A stretch of 64,000 bases of DNA from Pseudomonadota bacterium (lineage in GTDB: Bacteria; Pseudomonadota; Alphaproteobacteria; Acetobacterales; Acetobacteraceae): contig JAJZES010000043.1 of the NCBI GenBank assembly GCA_021845985.1, positions 124,001 to 188,000 of the forward strand, in the 5' to 3' direction. The notes under the pieces are model-generated. The model did not search any database. It saw nothing but the letters and a program-made list of their open reading frames with translations, and was not told the DNA's origin. Within the stretch, counting starts at the first letter, position 1. Each line of letters starts with the position of its first letter. The translations under genes and the position numbers were made by a program. This document shows positions 32,442 through 41,077 of the stretch, piece after piece.

Positions 32442-33944
32442 ATGTCCATCATGACCCGCGTGACGGCGGACAGCATCGAGCTGGTCCGCGCTACGCTTGC
32501 CGACCCCAACAGCATGCTGAAAGCCGCCGGCTGGTCGCAGCCGACCGGTGCCGCGACGCTCGGCATCCAGGGCTACGACCTGGAAGTGCCGGCGAAATCG
32601 CTGTTCCCGGTGATCACGCCGCTGCGTAACAAGATCGCCCGGCGCACCGCCGGCGGGGGCGCGCAGGCGAACTGGAAGGCGTTCACCGGCATCAACGTGC
32701 AGAACCTCGATGCCGGCGTGTCGGACGGCAACCGCGGCGGCATCGTCACCAGTTCGACGGCCGACTACTTCGCCGCCTTCCGGCAAGTCGGGCTGGAGGA
32801 TTTCGTGACCTGGGGCGCGCAGCTTTCGGCCGGCGATTTCATCGACCTGCGGGCGCGGGCGCAGACCAATTTGCTGTGGGCGCTGATGATCGCCGAGGAG
32901 AAGCTCGACCTCGGCGGCAATACCAGCCTGCAACTCGGGCAGCCGGGGGCGCCGTCGCTGGCGGCGCTGACGACCGGTGGCGCGCTGGGGGCGACGGCGA
33001 CGATCAGCGTCATCGTGGCCCCGTTGAGCCTGCAAGGCTATTTCAGCGCGACCGTCGCCGGCGGCGTGCGCGGGCAGGTGACGCGCACGAACGCGGACAA
33101 CAGCACCGACACCTATGGCGGGGGCACCGGCCGCCCGAGTGCCAACGCCACCGTGGTGACGAGCGCCGGCAACACGAACAGCGTGACGGCGGCGGTGGCG
33201 CCGATCGCCGGCGCGTTCGGCTACGCCTGGTTCTGGGGTCCGGCGGGCGCCGAGGTGCTGGGCGCGATCACCACGCTCAACAGCACGGTGATCACGGCGA
33301 ACGCGGCGGGCACGCAGCTCGCCTCCAGCCTGACGGCCGATTACAGCACCAATGGCCTGGTCTATGACGGGCTGCTGACGCAGATCGCCAAACCGGGCAG
33401 CGGGTCGTATGTCGCGATCCAGCCGACGGGGTCGGCGGGGGCAGGCACGCCGCTGACCGCCGACGGCGTCGGCGGCGTGGTCGAGATCGACGCGGCGCTG
33501 CAATCGTTCTGGGACAATTACCGGCTGTCGCCGGACTGCATCTGGGTCAACAGCCAGGAGCAGCGCAACATCACCAAGAAGGTGCTGGACAGCGGCAGCA
33601 ACGGCGCGCAGCGGTTCATGATCCAGGTCGATCAGGGCGAGGTGAAGGGCGGCGATCTGGTGGTCGCCTACCTCAACAAGTTCAGCATGGACGGCGCCAA
33701 GCCGCTGCCGGTGAAGCTGCATCCAAATTTGCCGCCGGGCACGCTGATGTTCCAGAGCGACACGCTGCCGTATCCGCTGGCGGGGATCGATGGCGTGCTG
33801 GTCAAGCGCCTGCGGCAGGATTACTGGGCGCAGGAATGGCCGATGCAGAGCCGGAAATACGAATACGGCACGTATTTCGATGGCGTGCTGCAATGCTACG
33901 CGCCGTTCGCGCTCGGCATGATCACCAATATCGGGAACGGCTGA
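32442..33944 (+). CDS. Major capsid protein
   Basis: A 500-residue HK97-fold capsid protein in the usual place after the protease. The N-terminal arm (MSIMTRVTADSIELVRATLA, then GAATLGIQGYDLEVPAKSLFPVITPLRN) and the C-terminal part (FWDNYRLSPDCIWVNSQEQRNI, FKRDY-like KRLRQDYWAQEWPMQSRKYEYGTYFDGVLQ) belong to the Mu-like alphaproteobacterial capsid group. Residues about 170-300 are a Gly/Ala/Thr-rich beta insertion (VAGGVRGQVTRTNADNSTDT, GAFGYAWFWGPAGAEVLG) that resembles an Ig-like or decoration domain. ATG 32442 has a GAGGG ribosome-binding site. Confidence 0.9.
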   Translation: MSIMTRVTADSIELVRATLADPNSMLKAAGWSQPTGAATLGIQGYDLEVPAKSLFPVITPLRNKIARRTAGGGAQANWKAFTGINVQNLDAGVSDGNRGGIVTSSTADYFAAFRQVGLEDFVTWGAQLSAGDFIDLRARAQTNLLWALMIAEEKLDLGGNTSLQLGQPGAPSLAALTTGGALGATATISVIVAPLSLQGYFSATVAGGVRGQVTRTNADNSTDTYGGGTGRPSANATVVTSAGNTNSVTAAVAPIAGAFGYAWFWGPAGAEVLGAITTLNSTVITANAAGTQLASSLTADYSTNGLVYDGLLTQIAKPGSGSYVAIQPTGSAGAGTPLTADGVGGVVEIDAALQSFWDNYRLSPDCIWVNSQEQRNITKKVLDSGSNGAQRFMIQVDQGEVKGGDLVVAYLNKFSMDGAKPLPVKLHPNLPPGTLMFQSDTLPYPLAGIDGVLVKRLRQDYWAQEWPMQSRKYEYGTYFDGVLQCYAPFALGMITNIGNG

Positions 33945-33945
33945 G

Positions 33946-34200
33946 ATGGCAAAGGACGCACCGGCGCCGGTGAAGCTGCATGCGGCGGGGCTGCATGCGC
34001 TGACGATCGGCGACGCCACCTATCGCGCCGACAAGGACGGCATGATCGAGGTGGCGCACCACCACGCCGATCTGGCGGTCAGCCACGGGGCGCGGCGCGA
34101 ACCGGCACCGGCCGTGACGCCGGCGCCCGACCGGATCGGCGCGCTGGAGGCGCGGGTGGCGGCGCTGGAAGCCCGCTTCGGCGGCAAGAAGCCCGGCTGA
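33946..34200 (+). CDS. Small head protein of unknown function
   Basis: An 84-residue protein directly after the capsid gene. The first half (VKLHAAGLHALTIGDATYRADKDGMIEVAHHHADLAVSHG) resembles small phage accessory head proteins. The C-terminus is a short coiled coil (IGALEARVAALEARFGG). Its stop overlaps the connector start. Decoration or head-completion is possible but not shown. Confidence 0.72.
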   Translation: MAKDAPAPVKLHAAGLHALTIGDATYRADKDGMIEVAHHHADLAVSHGARREPAPAVTPAPDRIGALEARVAALEARFGGKKPG

Positions 34201-34778
34201 TGGCCGACCAGCTCACCACGCTCGCCGATGTCACGACCTGGCTGCGCTACACGCCGGACGCGAACGACACGGCGCTGCTGACGCGGCTGATCTCGGCGGC
34301 CAGCGCCTATGTCGAGACGTGGTGCGGGCGCACATTCCTGTCGGCGAGCTATGACCAGTTCTACGACGGCACGGGCAAGCGGCTGCTGGTGCTGAACAAC
34401 AGTCCGGTGAGCGCGGTGGCCAGCGTGACGGTGAACGGGCTGGCGATCCCGGCCGAGCCGGCGCCGGTGCCGGGATTGCCGCAATCGGGCTTCCGGTTCA
34501 CCGATACCGCGGTGATCCTGGACGGCTATACGTTCGCGCGCGGGCTGGCGAACGTGGAGGTGGTCTATACCGCCGGCTTCGCCACGGTGCCGGCAGATGT
34601 CGAGCAGGCGGTGATCGATCTGGTGGCGCTGCGCTACCGGGAACTGGATCGCATCGGCATGTCGAGCCAGGCGATGGGCGGCGAGACCACCGCCTTCACC
34701 ATCCGCGACATGCCGCCGCAGGTGACGACGATCCTGTCGGCATGGAAGCGCATCGTGCTGATGGCGCTGCCGAAATGA
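34200..34778 (+). CDS. Head-tail connector protein (gp6-like)
   Basis: A 192-residue protein of the phage gp6-like connector type, which forms a ring below the portal. Marks are LTTLADVTTWLRYTPDANDTALLTRLISAASAYVETWCGRTF, the beta part YDQFYDGTGKRLLVLNNSPVSAVASVTVNG, and VEVVYTAGFATVPADVEQAVIDLVALRYRE. It is coupled to both neighbours by overlaps. Confidence 0.92.
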   Translation: MADQLTTLADVTTWLRYTPDANDTALLTRLISAASAYVETWCGRTFLSASYDQFYDGTGKRLLVLNNSPVSAVASVTVNGLAIPAEPAPVPGLPQSGFRFTDTAVILDGYTFARGLANVEVVYTAGFATVPADVEQAVIDLVALRYRELDRIGMSSQAMGGETTAFTIRDMPPQVTTILSAWKRIVLMALPK

Positions 34779-35221
34779 GCGCGACCGTCGATGCATCCGG
34801 CCTGGACGGCGTGCTGATCTATCTGGAGAAGCTGGCCGCGACCACCGGCGAGCGGCTGGCGGCGGCCGTCGAGATCGAGGCGATCAAGACGGTCGCGGCG
34901 GTGGTCGATACCAAGCTGTCCGGGCAGGTGCTCAACCAGCGCACGGGACGCTTGGCATCCTCCATCCATCAGGTGACGGAGCGGACGGGCAATTCGGTGA
35001 TCGCGACGGTGGGCACCGATGTCGTCTATGCCCGCATCCATGAATATGGCGGGACGATCGTGCCGAAAGTGGCGAAGGCGCTGCGTTTCGTCATCGGCGA
35101 CAAGACCATCGTGGCGAAGTCGGTGACGATGCCGCAGCGCAGCTTCCTGCGCTCCACGCTGTCCGACCGCGAGCAGGACATCCGCGCCGCGCTGGCCGTG
35201 GCCGTGGCGGGTGCGGCATGA
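34775..35221 (+). CDS. HK97 gp10-like head-tail joining protein
   Basis: A 148-residue protein of the HK97 gp10 family, which connects head and tail. The central RTGRLASSIHQVTERTGNSVIATVGTDVVYARIHEYGGTIVPK is the classic core, and MPQRSFLRSTLSDREQDIRAAL is the usual C-terminal end. The ATG at 34775 overlaps the connector stop (ATGA); longer in-frame starts lie in the connector gene. Confidence 0.92.
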   Translation: MSATVDASGLDGVLIYLEKLAATTGERLAAAVEIEAIKTVAAVVDTKLSGQVLNQRTGRLASSIHQVTERTGNSVIATVGTDVVYARIHEYGGTIVPKVAKALRFVIGDKTIVAKSVTMPQRSFLRSTLSDREQDIRAALAVAVAGAA

Positions 35222-35646
35222 GCGCGAGCCGGGAGGGCTGCTACGCGGCGCTGTTCGCGCTGCTCGGCGCAACACCCGGCATCGCGGTGGCAAGCCGCAA
35301 GCTGAAGCTGCTGGTGGAGGTGAACAACGCCGAATTGCCGGCGCTGTTCATGCAGGTCGATCGGCAGACGGCGGCGCAGAAGCCGGGGACGCCGGCGCAG
35401 CGGCGGCTGATGGCGCTGGTCTATCTGTATGCCGCCAATCCCGATCCCAACGGCGTCGCCAGCACCGCGCTGAATGGCCTGATAGATGCGGTTGAGACGG
35501 CGCTTATGCCGGCGCCGGCGGCGCAGGTGCAGACGCTTGGCGGGGTGGTCGCGCATGCCTGGATCGACGGCGCGATCGAGGTTTACGAGGCGCCGAAGGG
35601 GCAGCGGGCGGCCTCGGTGATCCCGGTGATGATGTTGATGCCGTAA
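35218..35646 (+). CDS. Tail terminator-like protein
   Basis: A 142-residue protein in the tail-terminator slot between the gp10-like protein and the tail tube. The order of elements (REGCYAALFALLGATPGIAVASRKLK, LPALFMQVDRQTAAQKPG, LYLYAANPDPNGVAS-like, VETALMPAPAAQVQTLGGVVAHAWIDGAIEVYE) agrees with minor tail/terminator proteins that cap the tube. The family link is by position and secondary-structure pattern rather than by a clear motif. Confidence 0.78.
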   Translation: MSASREGCYAALFALLGATPGIAVASRKLKLLVEVNNAELPALFMQVDRQTAAQKPGTPAQRRLMALVYLYAANPDPNGVASTALNGLIDAVETALMPAPAAQVQTLGGVVAHAWIDGAIEVYEAPKGQRAASVIPVMMLMP

Positions 35647-35677
35647 GGCATTTGGACCCACCTGACAGGAACCAACG

Positions 35678-36421
35678 ATGGCACAATTCAGTTTCGGCAG
35701 CGGGCAGGTGTTCGGGGTTCGCACCGACATCGCCAACCAGTCCCCCGTGGCGCTGGGCGTGTTGCAGGATATCCAGGTCGATTTCCAGGGCGACCTGAAG
35801 GAGCTGTATGGCTTCAATCAGTTCCCCGTCGCGGTCGCGCGCGGCAAGACCAAGATCACCGGCAAGGCGAAGTTCGCCCGGATGAACGGGGCGCTGTTCA
35901 ACAGCCTCTATTTCGGCCAGACGCTTTCCACCGGGCAGACGCTCACGTCGCTGTCGGAGCCCGGAACGGTGCCGGCGGTGACGACGTTCACGGTGACGGC
36001 GGCGAATGGGGCCGATTTCATTGCCGATCTCGGCGTCGTCTATGCCGTGACCGGCTTGCCGCTGGCCCGCGTGACCGGGGCGCCGACGGCGGGCGGGCAG
36101 TATTCGGTGACGACTGGCGGCGTCTATACGTTCGATACCGCCGACGCGAGTGCCGCCGTGCTGCTGAACTACACCTATTCCAGCGCCACCAGCGGCACCC
36201 TGATCGCGATCGAAAATCTGCCGATGGGCACCGTGCCGAACTGGGCGGCGACGTTCACCAGCACGTTCAACGGCAAGGCAATCACACTCGGCTTGAACGC
36301 CTGCGTGTCCAACAAGCTGGCGCTGCCGACCAAGCAGGACGACTGGACCATCGCCGAACTGGATTTCATGGCGCTGGCCAACGCGGCGGGCAGCGTCGGC
36401 TACCTGTCGCTGGCGGAGTAG
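35678..36421 (+). CDS. Major tail tube protein
   Basis: A 247-residue beta-rich protein that should polymerise into the siphovirus tail tube. It begins MAQFSFGSGQVFGVRT and contains VLQDIQVDFQGDLKELYGFNQFPVAVARGKTKITGKAKFARMNG, a pattern I associate with alphaproteobacterial phage tail proteins. The middle (about residues 90-175) is a Gly/Thr-rich insertion, perhaps an Ig-like exposed domain. The ATG is preceded by a 31-bp gap with AGGAA. Confidence 0.87.
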   Translation: MAQFSFGSGQVFGVRTDIANQSPVALGVLQDIQVDFQGDLKELYGFNQFPVAVARGKTKITGKAKFARMNGALFNSLYFGQTLSTGQTLTSLSEPGTVPAVTTFTVTAANGADFIADLGVVYAVTGLPLARVTGAPTAGGQYSVTTGGVYTFDTADASAAVLLNYTYSSATSGTLIAIENLPMGTVPNWAATFTSTFNGKAITLGLNACVSNKLALPTKQDDWTIAELDFMALANAAGSVGYLSLAE

Positions 36422-36426
36422 CCGTC

Positions 36427-36750
36427 ATGGCGGTGATCGTGACGATCGGCGGCGAGCGCCATGTGCTGCCGCCGCTCACCTTCGCGCGGCTCAAAGCCGC
36501 ATGGCCGCTGATCGAGCGCGGGCGCGAGCCGCTCGACCGGCTGCAACGCACCGATCTGTCGCTTTCGATCATCGCGCCGATGCTCGGCACCGATGCCGAC
36601 GCGCTGGCGGAGATGCTGCTGGCGACCGAGATGGAGGGCGTCATCGCCGCCATCCCGGCGATCCTGGCCGAGGGCGGCCTGATCGTGCTGGAGGGCAATC
36701 CCTCGGGGGAAGCGGAGGCCGGCTCGACGCCGGCCGCATCGACGACCTGA
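36427..36750 (+). CDS. Tail assembly chaperone, short form (gpG-like)
   Basis: A 107-residue protein placed between tail tube and tape measure, where siphoviruses encode chaperone G and its frameshift product GT. It reads TIGGERHVLPPLTFARLKAAWPLIERGREPLDRLQRTDLSL and continues with acidic helices. Near its end, at 36705-36711, the codons TCG GGG GAA form a G GGG GAA slippery run, after which the -1 frame stays open as the T domain. The short form stops at 36750. Confidence 0.88.
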   Translation: MAVIVTIGGERHVLPPLTFARLKAAWPLIERGREPLDRLQRTDLSLSIIAPMLGTDADALAEMLLATEMEGVIAAIPAILAEGGLIVLEGNPSGEAEAGSTPAASTT

Positions 36751-36986
36751 TCGCCGAACTGGTCGCCTTCGGCTGCGGCGGTTGGCGCGAGGTGAGCGAG
36801 CACATGGGGCTGCACGAATACGCCGCGATGCAGCGCCACTGGGCCGACCATCCGCCGGTGGCGCTGATGGTCGCGGCCTATCTCGGCATCAAGCCGCGCG
36901 CCAGGGCTGACAGCCGCGCGGGCGACATGGGCGAGCTGGCGGCGTTGTTCGGTGCCAAGCAGGGCCAGCGCGCGGTGATTCGATGA
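36705..36986 (+). CDS. Tail assembly chaperone extension, read by -1 frameshift (gpT-like)
   Basis: This frame has no ribosome-binding site or start of its own at the right place, but from the slippery G GGG GAA run it encodes GGSGGRLDAGRIDDLIAELV followed by VSEHMGLHEYAAMQRHWADHP and ALMVAAYLGIK, typical of tail chaperone T domains. The fused product would be about 186 residues: the short chaperone up to its residue 93, then this part. The stop overlaps the tape measure start (ATGA). Confidence 0.75.
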   Translation, partial: GGSGGRLDAGRIDDLIAELVAFGCGGWREVSEHMGLHEYAAMQRHWADHPPVALMVAAYLGIKPRARADSRAGDMGELAALFGAKQGQRAVIR

Positions 36987-39900
36987 GCGGCACCGACACC
37001 GTCAGTATCACCATCGGCGCCAACGCGACCGATTTTCAATCGGCCTGCCAGTCGGCGGCGGCGCAGATGGCGGCGTTTCGCGACCAGGTGACGCAGTTCG
37101 CCAACACACTGACGGCGGCGAACGGCCGGCTGACGATGACGACGGCGGCGACGCAGGCGATGCGGACGGCCAGCACGCAGGCGACGGCGGCGCTGGCCGC
37201 CGCCTCCGCCGCCGCCGCGCAGAGTGCCGCCGGCTACCAGCAGATCATCGACGCCAGCACCGGCGTCGGGCGCAGCTTCTCCAGCGCCGAGGCGAGCGCG
37301 GAGGTGTTCCGCCGCGCGCTGGGCGACGCCAGCAACGGCACCAAGGAACTGCGCGGCGCCTTCGTCGAGGCGGGGTCGGCGGCCGGCCACGCGATGCACG
37401 GCACCGCCGGCATCACCCGCGAACTGATCGTGATGGGCCACGAGGCGGTCAGCGGCCGGTTCAGCCGTATCCCCGGCAGCCTGATGGTGCTGGGCGAGCG
37501 GATGGGATCGCTGAGCCTCGCCACGATCGGCTGGGCGGCGGCGATCGGGGCCGCGGTGTATGCCGTCTATGAGCTGGCGTCGGCGTGGATGCAGACCGAG
37601 GCGTCGGTGCAGGCGGCGCATGGCGCGATGGTGTCGATGCGGACGCTGGACGCCAGCAGCGACGCGCAGACGCGCGGCATGATCGCCGATCTGCGCGATA
37701 AGTGGAACATGGGCCGAGGTGCCGCCGGTGAGATGGCGCAGGCGATCGGCTCGCTCGGTGGCCCTGCCGCCGGGTTCAAGACGCAGATCGAGAGTGCCGC
37801 GGCATCATTGCAGACGCTGCGCGCTGGCGAGGAGGGGATCGGCGGCAAGCTGGTGACGGCGTTCGACCAGGGCACCGCGAGCGCGCTGCGGTTTGCCGTG
37901 GCGAACCACCTGATCGACGAGAATCAGCGCGAATCGGTGGCCGAGATGGTCGCCGCCGGCGACAGCGTCGGCGGCATGTCGCGGCTGCTGGAGACGCTGG
38001 CGGCGAATTACGGCAAATCCGGTCAGGCCGCCGTCCAGGCCGGGCGTGACGCGCATCAAGCCGCCCTGACCAACGCGCTGAACGCCGCCGCCCTCGGTCC
38101 CGATGTCGGCGCGATGCCGGGCACGATGGAGCCGGTGAAGTCGCCGCTGGAGCGCATGCCGCAGCAGGCGCCGAAGGCCGCCGACCCGGCCGAGCAGGAT
38201 CAGGACGCGCTGCTGAACCGCACCAACGCCGCGCTGCGCGAGCGGCGGCAATTGCTGACCGAACTGCAGATGGCGCAGGCGGCGCAGGCGCGTGGCGCGG
38301 TCGGCGCCGATGAGGCGGTCGCCACCATCGAGGCCAAGCTCGCGACGGTGCATACCGTGACCGAGCAGCAGGACCACGCGGCGACGCTGGCCGGCTTGCA
38401 GGCCGATCTGGCGGCGGCGCACGACAATGCGGCGCAGCGCGTGGCGATCGAGCAGAAGATCGCCGCCGAGACCGCGCGCTATGAGGGCGCGAAATCCACC
38501 GCCGCCATCGCCGCCAACACCCAGGTAGCCGCGGCGCAGCGTGCGGCATCGGACCAGGCGCTGCAACTGAAGCTGGCGCAGTTGTCCGGCGAGGAAGCGG
38601 CGGCGCACGGCTCGGTCGCGGCCGAGATCGCGGTGGAGGACCAGAAGCTCGCCGTGCTGCGCGCGGCCGGCCGCGAAGGCACCGTGGAATACCAGTCCGA
38701 ACTGAACCGGCGCGCGGCGCTGGAGCGCCAGGCGGCGGACCAGGCGACGCAGACGAAGCTGCGGACGCTGCGCGCGGCGCAGGAGGCGGCGCAGGGCGAT
38801 CTGGGCAAGCAGGCGGCGATCCAGGATCAGATCGTCGCCGTGGTGCGCGAGGCGGACGGCGCCGAGAGCGCCGACTTGGCGCAGGCCGTCGCCAAGCGCG
38901 ACCAACTCCGCCAGGAGGAGGCGCGGCAGGCGGCACGCGAGGCGATCCAGCAGCTTGAGGACAAGCGGCGGCTGTTGCAGGAAAACACGCAGCCACAGAT
39001 GCGCCATGTGCAGACCTCCGTGCAGGAGGGCGACACCAGCATCGCCAGCGCGCGGGCGCAGCAGGTGGCGATCCTGCAAGCCTATCAGCAGGGTGCCGCG
39101 GCGATCCTGGCCGAGGAGCAGCAGAAGGCGGCCGGTATCACCGCGCTGTCCGAGCAGGTGGCGCAGCGGCAGGCGCAACTGGCGCAGCAGACGGCGCAGC
39201 AGATCACGGCGATCAACGACCGTGCCGCCGAGCAGACCTATCGCGCGTGGGAAGTGACGACGCAGCAGGTCGCCAACAGCTTCGCCAACGAGGCCGGCAG
39301 CGTGCTGCGCGGCCAGCAGACGCTGGGCAACGCGCTGGAGCGCATCGGCATGCGCTACCTGGAGCAGGCGCTGGCCTGGGGGCTGCAACGGGTGCTGATG
39401 TGGACCGTCGGCGAGGCGCAGATGCTGATGGCGACGATCACCGGCACGGCGGCGCGCACCACGGCCGAGACGACGGGGGCGGCGGCGACGCAGGCGACGA
39501 CGGCCGCAACCGCGATCGCCGGCGTGGAAGCCAAGGCGGCGGATGCGGCGGCGGGCGCCTATTCGGCGATGGCGAGCATTCCGTATGTCGGGCCGGCGCT
39601 GGGCGCTGCCGCGGCAGCCGCGACCTATGCCGCGGTGATGGCCTATGGCGTGATGTTTTCGGCCGAGCGCGGGTTCGGCACGGTGCCGTTCGACGGCGCG
39701 GTGACGGCGCTGCACAAGAACGAGATGGTGCTGCCCAGCGCCTATGCCGACGTGATTCGCGGCATGGCCGCGCCGGGCGGCGGGATGCCCGCCTTCCAGG
39801 CACCGGGAAGTGCCGCTTCACTGGCCGCCAGAGGCGCGGGCGCTTCGGCCGGCGGCGGCGCGATGCACCTGCATTACAGCCCGACGATCAACAGCGCCGA

Positions 39901-39994
39901 GCCGCGCAGCCTGTCGGCGATGCTGAGCAGCGAGAGCGGCAGCATGCGGCGGTGGTTTCAGAATGAAATGCGAAACGGAACGCTGGGGAGATAG
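36983..39994 (+). CDS. Tape measure protein
   Basis: A 1003-residue protein that sets tail length and is ejected into the host. The N-terminus (MSGTDTVSITIGANATDFQS) is followed by long Ala/Gln-rich coiled coils with repeats like QADLAAAHDNAAQRVAIEQKIAAE. Two hydrophobic stretches (around residues 175-195 and 870-895, IPYVGPALGAAAAAATYAAVMAYGVMF) could cross the membrane. The C-terminus has FDGAVTALHKNEMVLP, as in other lambda-type tape measures. Length predicts a tail of roughly 150 nm by the usual 1.5 angstrom per residue rule. Confidence 0.94.
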   Translation: MSGTDTVSITIGANATDFQSACQSAAAQMAAFRDQVTQFANTLTAANGRLTMTTAATQAMRTASTQATAALAAASAAAAQSAAGYQQIIDASTGVGRSFSSAEASAEVFRRALGDASNGTKELRGAFVEAGSAAGHAMHGTAGITRELIVMGHEAVSGRFSRIPGSLMVLGERMGSLSLATIGWAAAIGAAVYAVYELASAWMQTEASVQAAHGAMVSMRTLDASSDAQTRGMIADLRDKWNMGRGAAGEMAQAIGSLGGPAAGFKTQIESAAASLQTLRAGEEGIGGKLVTAFDQGTASALRFAVANHLIDENQRESVAEMVAAGDSVGGMSRLLETLAANYGKSGQAAVQAGRDAHQAALTNALNAAALGPDVGAMPGTMEPVKSPLERMPQQAPKAADPAEQDQDALLNRTNAALRERRQLLTELQMAQAAQARGAVGADEAVATIEAKLATVHTVTEQQDHAATLAGLQADLAAAHDNAAQRVAIEQKIAAETARYEGAKSTAAIAANTQVAAAQRAASDQALQLKLAQLSGEEAAAHGSVAAEIAVEDQKLAVLRAAGREGTVEYQSELNRRAALERQAADQATQTKLRTLRAAQEAAQGDLGKQAAIQDQIVAVVREADGAESADLAQAVAKRDQLRQEEARQAAREAIQQLEDKRRLLQENTQPQMRHVQTSVQEGDTSIASARAQQVAILQAYQQGAAAILAEEQQKAAGITALSEQVAQRQAQLAQQTAQQITAINDRAAEQTYRAWEVTTQQVANSFANEAGSVLRGQQTLGNALERIGMRYLEQALAWGLQRVLMWTVGEAQMLMATITGTAARTTAETTGAAATQATTAATAIAGVEAKAADAAAGAYSAMASIPYVGPALGAAAAAATYAAVMAYGVMFSAERGFGTVPFDGAVTALHKNEMVLPSAYADVIRGMAAPGGGMPAFQAPGSAASLAARGAGASAGGGAMHLHYSPTINSAEPRSLSAMLSSESGSMRRWFQNEMRNGTLGR

Positions 39995-39997
39995 GCG

Positions 39998-41077
39998 ATG
40001 GCGCTGATCTGGTATGAGGGGTTTGATGAATTGCCGTCCGGGAATGCCATGAGCGGCCCGCTGCTCGGATTGCTGTCATCACTCGGTGTGACGGCCTTGG
40101 ACCTTGGCGCCATCTCCGGTACAGCCAATATCGTGGCGCCCGGCCGTTTCGGCGCCAATTGCATGCAGATGATATCCGGTAACGTCTCGTCTCCCCAGAT
40201 TGCGATGCTGATGCCCTCAAACATGGCCAGCGGTTTTGTTGGCTTCGCATTGAACCGGAGCTCCTGGAACGGCGCCCAGACGGTCACATTGCAGGACATC
40301 ACCGGCAACGCCGCCCAATGCAGCATCCAGTTCGGAGCCAATGGGATAATCAGCGCCTATGACGGCAGCGGCAATTTGCTGGGGCAATCCGCCGCCCTCG
40401 CCTATGCCGCATCGACCTGGAACTACATCGAGATCGGCGCCACCATCGCGCCTGGTGCCAGCGGCGGCGCACTGGCCGTTCGCGTCAACACGGTGCCGAA
40501 GCTGACGCTGACGAACGTGGCGACGCAGAAAACCGCGAACGCATGGTTCAATCAGCTCATTTTCACCGAGGCGCCAAGCTCCTACACGACCGACCTGATC
40601 GACGACATGTATCTGTGCGACGCGACCGGCGCCGCGCCCTACAACAGCTATCTCGGCAATGCGCGCGTGCAGTTCCTCAAGCCGGGCGCACCGGGCGCGA
40701 GCACTCAGTTCACGCCCAGCAACACGGCGGAGGCGAACTGGCAGAACGCCGGCAACGCCAATGTCGATGACACGCTGTACGTCTATGCGGCGACGGCGGA
40801 CGATGAGGACGATTACACGGTCGCGCCGATGGCCAGCCAGCCGACGATCTGGGCGGCGCGCGTGAAGGTCGCGGCACGGCAGGACGATGCGACGCAGCGG
40901 TTCATCGAACCCTGTCTGATTTCGGCGGGAACCGAGGTGCGTGACGCGGCGGTGGCACTGACGCAGACCTATACCTGGGTCGCCGGCGCCATCCACACCG
41001 TCGATCCGCACACCGGCTCGGCGTGGACCTATACCGCCATCAATGCGGCACAGGTTGGTGTCAACCTCAGCACATGA
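39998..41077 (+). CDS. Minor tail protein of unknown function
   Basis: A 359-residue beta-rich protein following the tape measure. It begins MALIWYEGFDELPSGNAMSG, a start seen in phage minor structural proteins with concanavalin A-like folds. The middle has SSWNGAQTVTLQDITGNAAQCSIQFG and TWNYIEIGATIAPGASGGALAVRVN, and the C-terminal third resembles a separate beta domain (TIWAARVKVAARQDDATQRFIEPCLIS). It may bind carbohydrate or form part of the tail tip (inference). Confidence 0.75.
   Translation: MALIWYEGFDELPSGNAMSGPLLGLLSSLGVTALDLGAISGTANIVAPGRFGANCMQMISGNVSSPQIAMLMPSNMASGFVGFALNRSSWNGAQTVTLQDITGNAAQCSIQFGANGIISAYDGSGNLLGQSAALAYAASTWNYIEIGATIAPGASGGALAVRVNTVPKLTLTNVATQKTANAWFNQLIFTEAPSSYTTDLIDDMYLCDATGAAPYNSYLGNARVQFLKPGAPGASTQFTPSNTAEANWQNAGNANVDDTLYVYAATADDEDDYTVAPMASQPTIWAARVKVAARQDDATQRFIEPCLISAGTEVRDAAVALTQTYTWVAGAIHTVDPHTGSAWTYTAINAAQVGVNLST

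Noticed and set aside
32016-34019. 667-codon minus-strand open frame opposite the capsid gene
   Set aside because: The plus-strand capsid and protease genes have family motifs; this frame is His/Arg/Gln-rich shadow sequence without a ribosome-binding site.
37805-39715. 636-codon minus-strand open frame opposite the tape measure gene
   Set aside because: It is a mirror of the Gln/Ala coiled coil in the tape measure; the encoded His/Leu/Arg-rich text is not protein-like.
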